DNA of 64,000 nucleotides from Actinernus sp. WN-2022 (lineage: Eukaryota; Cnidaria; Anthozoa; Actiniaria; Actinernidae). The position numbers were made by a program, and so were the translations under genes. The stretch is taken from positions 88,021,740-88,085,739 of the forward strand of contig JAOWCC010000577.1 of NCBI GenBank assembly GCA_030867875.1. Direction: 5' to 3'. Below the pieces are notes generated by a model that made no database searches, was not told the origin of the DNA, and saw only the letters and a program-made list of their open reading frames with translations. Positions 57,401 to 64,000 of this stretch are shown here, one piece after another (position 1 is the stretch's first letter; every line of letters starts with the position of its first letter).

Positions 57401-60400
57401 AGATGTACATTTTCCACTAGGTCTGAGAAAAAAGGTGCATTTTTGGGATGAAAACGTTGAAAAGTGAGTTACTGGCTTTTAAAGCCAACAAGTACGCATT
57501 AATTTACTTGTGTAACCTAAATTTCAAAGTGGCGCCATTTCTCGACCTTTTAATGGATTTCGATGCACTATACGGCAATACAACGTTCTCTTCATGTAGA
57601 TTGCGTGTAATTGATGGAAGTTTCCTGTATTTTGAGTAACAATACCAGAAAATGGCCTTTTTCTAACCTAAGCATAACCTCTAGGTCTCAAATAAAGAAA
57701 TTATGGGATAGATCTCACACAAGTAAATTATGGGATAGAAAGGCCATTAAAGTCTTCAACTGTCATTTGCCGTTTCAAGAAAACGGCAAAAACACGAGTT
57801 ACTGGCTTTTAAAGCTTAAAGGCACACAAGATCTAGCATGTTTTCACAAAAGGGGGTGTTAGGTTCCAAGGCTCCTTTTGTGAAAACATGCTAGATCTTG
57901 TGTGCCTTTAAGCTTTAAAAGCCAGTTACTCGTGTTTCTGCCGTTTTCGTGAAAGCGCAAATGACAGTTTACGACTTTTCTGGCCTTTCTTTCCAATAAT
58001 TGATCTGTAGGTATTTTATGAGGGTGGTGTGGGGTGGGGAGGAGTAGTTCAAATTTTTTCGCGAAAAACCAACTTTGCCTGACGTATGGCGCAACGATTT
58101 GCTTAGTGAAAGATGTACATTTTCCACTAGGTCTGAGAAAAAAGGTGCATTTTTGGGATGAAAACGTTGAAAAGTGAGTTACTGGCTTTTAAAGCCAACA
58201 AGTACGCATTAATTTACTTGTGTAACCTAAATTTCAAAGTGGCGCCATTTCTCGACCTTTTAATGGATTTCGATGCACTATACGGCAATACAACGTTCTC
58301 TTCATGTAGATTGCGTGTAATTGATGGAAGTTTCCTGTATTTTGAGTAACAATACCAGAAAATGGCCTTTTTCTAACCTAAGCATAACCTCTAGGTCTCA
58401 AATAAAGAAATTATGGGATAGATCTCACACAAGTAAATTATGGGATAGAAAGGCCATTAAAGTCTTCAACTGTCATTTGCCGTTTCAAGAAAACGGCAAA
58501 AACACGAGTTACTGGCTTTTAAAGCTTAAAGGCACACAAGAATCTTGTGTGCCTTTAAGCTTTAAAAGCCAGTTACTCGTGTTTCTGCCGTTTTCGTGAA
58601 AGCGCAAATGACAGTTTACGACTTTTCTGGCCTTTCTTTCCAATAATTGATCTGTAGGTATTTTATGAGGGTGGTGTGGGGTGGGGAGGAGTAGTTCAAA
58701 TTTTTTCGCGAAAAACCAACTTTGCCTGACGTATGGCGCAACGATTTGCTTAGTGAAAGATGTACATTTTCCACTAGGTCTGAGAAAAAAGGTGCATTTT
58801 TGGGATGAAAACGTTGAAAAGTGAGTTACTGGCTTTTAAAGCCAACAAGTACGCATTAATTTACTTGTGTAACCTAAATTTCAAAGTGGCGCCATTTCTC
58901 GACCTTTTAATGGATTTCGATGCACTATACGGCAATACAACGTTCTCTTCATGTAGATTGCGTGTAATTGATGGAAGTTTCCTGTATTTTGAGTAACAAT
59001 ACCAGAAAATGGCCTTTTTCTAACCTAAGCATAACCTCTAGGTCTCAAATAAAGAAATTATGGGATAGATCTCACACAAGTAAATTATGGGATAGAAAGG
59101 CCATTAAAGTCTTCAACTGTCATTTGCCGTTTCAAGAAAACGGCAAAAACACGAGTTACTGGCTTTTAAAGCTTAAAGGCACACAAGATCTAGCATGTTT
59201 TCACAAAAGGGGGTGTTAGGTTCCAAGGCTCCTTTTGTGAAAACATGCTAGATCTTGTGTGCCTTTAAGCTTTAAAAGCCAGTTACTCGTGTTTCTGCCG
59301 TTTTCGTGAAAGCGCAAATGACAGTTTACGACTTTTCTGGCCTTTCTTTCCAATAATTGATCTGTAGGTATTTTATGAGGGTGGTGTGGGGTGGGGAGGA
59401 GTAGTTCAAATTTTTTCGCGAAAAACCAACTTTGCCTGACGTATGGCGCAACGATTTGCTTAGTGAAAGATGTACATTTTCCACTAGGTCTGAGAAAAAA
59501 GGTGCATTTTTGGGATGAAAACGTTGAAAAGTGAGTTACTGGCTTTTAAAGCCAACAAGTACGCATTAATTTACTTGTGTAACCTAAATTTCAAAGTGGC
59601 GCCATTTCTCGACCTTTTAATGGATTTCGATGCACTATACGGCAATACAACGTTCTCTTCATGTAGATTGCGTGTAATTGATGGAAGTTTCCTGTATTTT
59701 GAGTAACAATACCAGAAAATGGCCTTTTTCTAACCTAAGCATAACCTCTAGGTCTCAAATAAAGAAATTATGGGATAGATCTCACACAAGTAAATTATGG
59801 GATAGAAAGGCCATTAAAGTCTTCAACTGTCATTTGCCGTTTCAAGAAAACGGCAAAAACACGAGTTACTGGCTTTTAAAGCTTAAAGGCACACAAGATC
59901 TAGCATGTTTTCACAAAAGGGGGTGTTAGGTTCCAAGGCTCCTTTTGTGAAAACATGCTAGATCTTGTGTGCCTTTAAGCTTTAAAAGCCAGTTACTCGT
60001 GTTTCTGCCGTTTTCGTGAAAGCGCAAATGACAGTTTACGACTTTTCTGGCCTTTCTTTCCAATAATTGATCTGTAGGTATTTTATGAGGGTGGTGTGGG
60101 GTGGGGAGGAGTAGTTCAAATTTTTTCGCGAAAAACCAACTTTGCCTGACGTATGGCGCAACGATTTGCTTAGTGAAAGATGTACATTTTCCACTAGGTC
60201 TGAGAAAAAAGGTGCATTTTTGGGATGAAAACGTTGAAAAGTGAGTTACTGGCTTTTAAAGCCAACAAGTACGCATTAATTTACTTGTGTAACCTAAATT
60301 TCAAAGTGGCGCCATTTCTCGACCTTTTAATGGATTTCGATGCACTATACGGCAATACAACGTTCTCTTCATGTAGATTGCGTGTAATTGATGGAAGTTT

Positions 60401-63400
60401 CCTGTATTTTGAGTAACAATACCAGAAAATGGCCTTTTTCTAACCTAAGCATAACCTCTAGGTCTCAAATAAAGAAATTATGGGATAGATCTCACACAAG
60501 TAAATTATGGGATAGAAAGGCCATTAAAGTCTTCAACTGTCATTTGCCGTTTCAAGAAAACGGCAAAAACACGAGTTACTGGCTTTTAAAGCTTAAAGGC
60601 ACACTAGAATCTTGTGTGCCTTTAAGCTTTAAAAGCCAGTTACTCGTGTTTCTGCCGTTTTCGTGAAAGCGCAAATGACAGTTTACGACTTTTCTGGCCT
60701 TTCTTTCCAATAATTGATCTGTAGGTATTTTATGAGGGTGGTGTGGGGTGGGGAGGAGTAGTTCAAATTTTTTCGCGAAAAACCAACTTTGCCTGACGTA
60801 TGGCGCAACGATTTGCTTAGTGAAAGATGTACATTTTCCACTAGGTCTGAGAAAAAAGGTGCATTTTTGGGATGAAAACGTTGAAAAGTGAGTTACTGGC
60901 TTTTAAAGCCAACAAGTACGCATTAATTTACTTGTGTAACCTAAATTTCAAAGTGGCGCCATTTCTCGACCTTTTAATGGATTTCGATGCACTATACGGC
61001 AATACAACGTTCTCTTCATGTAGATTGCGTGTAATTGATGGAAGTTTCCTGTATTTTGAGTAACAATACCAGAAAATGGCCTTTTTCTAACCTAAGCATA
61101 ACCTCTAGGTCTCAAATAAAGAAATTATGGGATAGATCTCACACAAGTAAATTATGGGATAGAAAGGCCATTAAAGTCTTCAACTGTCATTTGCCGTTTC
61201 AAGAAAACGGCAAAAACACGAGTTACTGGCTTTTAAAGCTTAAAGGCACACAAGAATTCTTGTGTGCCTTTAAGCTTTAAAAGCCAGTTACTCGTGTTTC
61301 TGCCGTTTTCGTGAAAGCGCAAATGACAGTTTACGACTTTTCTGGCCTTTCTTTCCAATAATTGATCTGTAGGTATTTTATGAGGGTGGTGTGGGGTGGG
61401 GAGGAGTAGTTCAATTTTTTTCGCGAAAAACCAACTTTGCCTGACGTATGGCGCAACGATTTGCTTAGTGAAAGATGTACATTTTCCACTAGGTCTGAGA
61501 AAAAAGGTGCATTTTTGGGATGAAAACGTTGAAAAGTGAGTTACTGGCTTTTAAAGCCAACAAGTACGCATTAATTTACTTGTGTAACCTAAATTTCAAA
61601 GTGGCGCCATTTCTCGACCTTTTAATGGATTTCGATGCACTATACGGCAATACAACGTTCTCTTCATGTAGATTGCGTGTAATTGATGGAAGTTTCCTGT
61701 ATTTTGAGTAACAATACCAGAAAATGGCCTTTTTCTAACCTAAGCATAACCTCTAGGTCTCAAATAAAGAAATTATGGGATAGATCTCACACAAGTAAAT
61801 TATGGGATAGAAAGGCCATTAAAGTCTTCAACTGTCATTTGCCGTTTCAAGAAAACGGCAAAAACACGAGTTACTGGCTTTTAAAGCTTAAAGGCACACA
61901 AGATCTAGCATGTTTTCACAAAAGGGGGTGTTAGGTTCCAAGGCTCCTTTTGTGAAAACATGCTAGATCTTGTGTGCCTTTAAGCTTTAAAAGCCAGTTA
62001 CTCGTGTTTCTGCCGTTTTCGTGAAAGCGCAAATGACAGTTTACGACTTTTCTGGCCTTTCTTTCCAATAATTGATCTGTAGGTATTTTATGAGGGTGGT
62101 GTGGGGTGGGGAGGAGTAGTTCAAAAAATTTCGCGAAAAACCAACTTTGCCTGACGTATGGCGCAACGATTTGCTTAGTGAAAGATGTACATTTTCCACT
62201 AGGTCTGAGAAAAAAGGTGCATTTTTGGGATGAAAACGTTGAAAAGTGAGTTACTGGCTTTTAAAGCCAACAAGTACGCATTAATTTACTTGTGTAACCT
62301 AAATTTCAAAGTGGCGCCATTTCTCGACCTTTTAATGGATTTCGATGCACTATACGGCAATACAACGTTCTCTTCATGTAGATTGCGTGTAATTGATGGA
62401 AGTTTCCTGTATTTTGAGTAACAATACCAGAAAATGGCCTTTTTCTAACCTAAGCATAACCTCTAGGTCTCAAATAAAGAAATTATGGGATAGATCTCAC
62501 ACAAGTAAATTATGGGATAGAAAGGCCATTAAAGTCTTCAACTGTCATTTGCCGTTTCAAGAAAACGGCAAAAACACGAGTTACTGGCTTTTAAAGCTTA
62601 AAGGCACACAAGATCTAGCATGTTTTCACAAAAGGGGGTGTTAGGTTCCAAGGCTCCTTTTGTGAAAACATGCTAGATCTTGTGTGCCTTTAAGCTTTAA
62701 AAGCCAGTTACTCGTGTTTCTGCCGTTTTCGTGAAAGCGCAAATGACAGTTTACGACTTTTCTGGCCTTTCTTTCCAATAATTGATCTGTAGGTATTTTA
62801 TGAGGGTGGTGTGGGGTGGGGAGGAGTAGTTCAAATTTTTTCGCGAAAAACCAACTTTGCCTGACGTATGGCGCAACGATTTGCTTAGTGAAAGATGTAC
62901 ATTTTCCACTAGGTCTGAGAAAAAAGGTGCATTTTTGGGATGAAAACGTTGAAAAGTGAGTTACTGGCTTTTAAAGCCAACAAGTACGCATTAATTTACT
63001 TGTGTAACCTAAATTTCAAAGTGGCGCCATTTCTCGACCTTTTAATGGATTTCGATGCACTATACGGCAATACAACGTTCTCTTCATGTAGATTGCGTGT
63101 AATTGATGGAAGTTTCCTGTATTTTGAGTAACAATACCAGAAAATGGCCTTTTTCTAACCTAAGCATAACCTCTAGGTCTCAAATAAAGAAATTATGGGA
63201 TAGATCTCACACAAGTAAATTATGGGATAGAAAGGCCATTAAAGTCTTCAACTGTCATTTGCCGTTTCAAGAAAACGGCAAAAACACGAGTTACTGGCTT
63301 TTAAAGCTTAAAGGCACACAAGATCTAGCATGTTTTCACAAAAGGGGGTGTTAGGTTCCAAGGCTCCTTTTGTGAAAACATGCTAGATCTTGTGTGCCTT

Positions 63401-64000
63401 TAAGCTTTAAAAGCCAGTTACTCGTGTTTCTGCCGTTTTCGTGAAAGCGCAAATGACAGTTTACGACTTTTCTGGCCTTTCTTTCCAATAATTGATCTGT
63501 AGGTATTTTATGAGGGTGGTGTGGGGTGGGGAGGAGTAGTTCAAATTTTTTCGCGAAAAACCAACTTTGCCTGACGTATGGCGCAACGATTTGCTTAGTG
63601 AAAGATGTACATTTTCCACTAGGTCTGAGAAAAAAGGTGCATTTTTGGGATGAAAACGTTGAAAAGTGAGTTACTGGCTTTTAAAGCCAACAAGTACGCA
63701 TTAATTTACTTGTGTAACCTAAATTTCAAAGTGGCGCCATTTCTCGACCTTTTAATGGATTTCGATGCACTATACGGCAATACAACGTTCTCTTCATGTA
63801 GATTGCGTGTAATTGATGGAAGTTTCCTGTATTTTGAGTAACAATACCAGAAAATGGCCTTTTTCTAACCTAAGCATAACCTCTAGGTCTCAAATAAAGA
63901 AATTATGGGATAGATCTCACACAAGTAAATTATGGGATAGAAAGGCCATTAAAGTCTTCAACTGTCATTTGCCGTTTCAAGAAAACGGCAAAAACACGAG

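Larger units (their letters stand above)
34776..64000. repeat. Tandem array of at least 42 foldback units (satellite), runs off the window
   Basis: Head-to-tail copies of a 644-bp unit, nearly identical throughout. Unit starts (cttgtgtgcc) are at 34841, 35489, 36199, 36847, 37557, 38267, 38915, 39625, 40335, 41045, 41755, 42402, then every 710 to 47372, 48020, then every 710 from 48730 to 50860, 51507, then every 710 to 57897, 58544, 59254, 59964, 60611, 61259, 61969, 62679 and 63389. Of 41 complete intervals, 32 are 710 bp (66-bp palindromic spacer), 5 are 648 (AATT linker) and 4 are 647 (AAT linker). Variation is tiny: a few point changes, an A/T tract of variable composition, and spacer presence or absence. 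Such uniformity means recent amplification or strong homogenisation. No transposase, rRNA, tRNA or histone sequence is recognised in it. Confidence 0.98.

Noticed and set aside
34776..64000. CRISPR-like array
   Set aside because: Repeats are 644 bp with no variable spacers, in an animal-type genome.
34776..64000. rDNA, histone or other gene cluster as the nature of the tandem array
   Set aside because: No rRNA-, tRNA- or histone-like sequence in the unit.

Overview
The window looks like a piece of an animal genome, probably a cnidarian such as an anthozoan. The evidence is a multi-exon receptor gene with short exons and consensus splice sites, AT-rich introns full of small inverted-repeat transposons and tRNA-derived SINEs, a degenerate L2/CR1-like retrotransposon and a Penelope-like element. 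The taxon is an inference; nothing in the window proves the species.

Layout: 1-2948 is intergenic DNA holding a 3' fragment of an L1/Tx1-type retrotransposon (minus strand) and a 42-bp minisatellite. 2949-27027 (+) is a single gene that I rebuilt exon by exon: a membrane receptor guanylyl cyclase of 20 coding exons and about 1050 residues. It has a signal peptide, an ANF-receptor ligand-binding domain, one membrane segment, a kinase-homology pseudokinase, a coiled-coil linker and a C-terminal cyclase domain. Intron phases agree across all 19 introns. There is one net +1 frameshift in exon 1 (about 3523-3531), and several normally invariant residues of the cyclase core are replaced (Arg to Gly, Cys to Ser, Asp to His). 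Its introns hold a MULE-like element with a 9-bp target-site duplication (with two smaller elements nested in it), a 1.8-kb element with a 7-bp duplication, several foldback MITEs, SINE remnants, minisatellites and a broken non-LTR retrotransposon.

27028-32743 is intergenic and dense in foldback elements: a TTA-flanked Harbinger-like MITE, a TA-flanked mariner-like MITE, a MITE inserted into the terminal repeat of another, and a 1.5-kb element whose terminal inverted repeats each carry a tRNA-like sequence. 32744-34775 is a Penelope-like retroelement (RT plus GIY-YIG endonuclease, minus strand) bounded by inverted copies of its own 3' end.

34776 to the window end (64000) is one uninterrupted tandem array of at least 42 nearly identical 644-bp foldback units. 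Successive units are joined either by a 66-bp palindromic spacer (period 710) or by a minimal AATT or AAT linker (period 648 or 647). The array starts at the exact base where the Penelope-like element ends. It has higher-order structure and runs off the window. This satellite, built of head-to-tail inverted-repeat modules with a removable hairpin spacer, is the most unusual object here. It encodes no recognisable protein.
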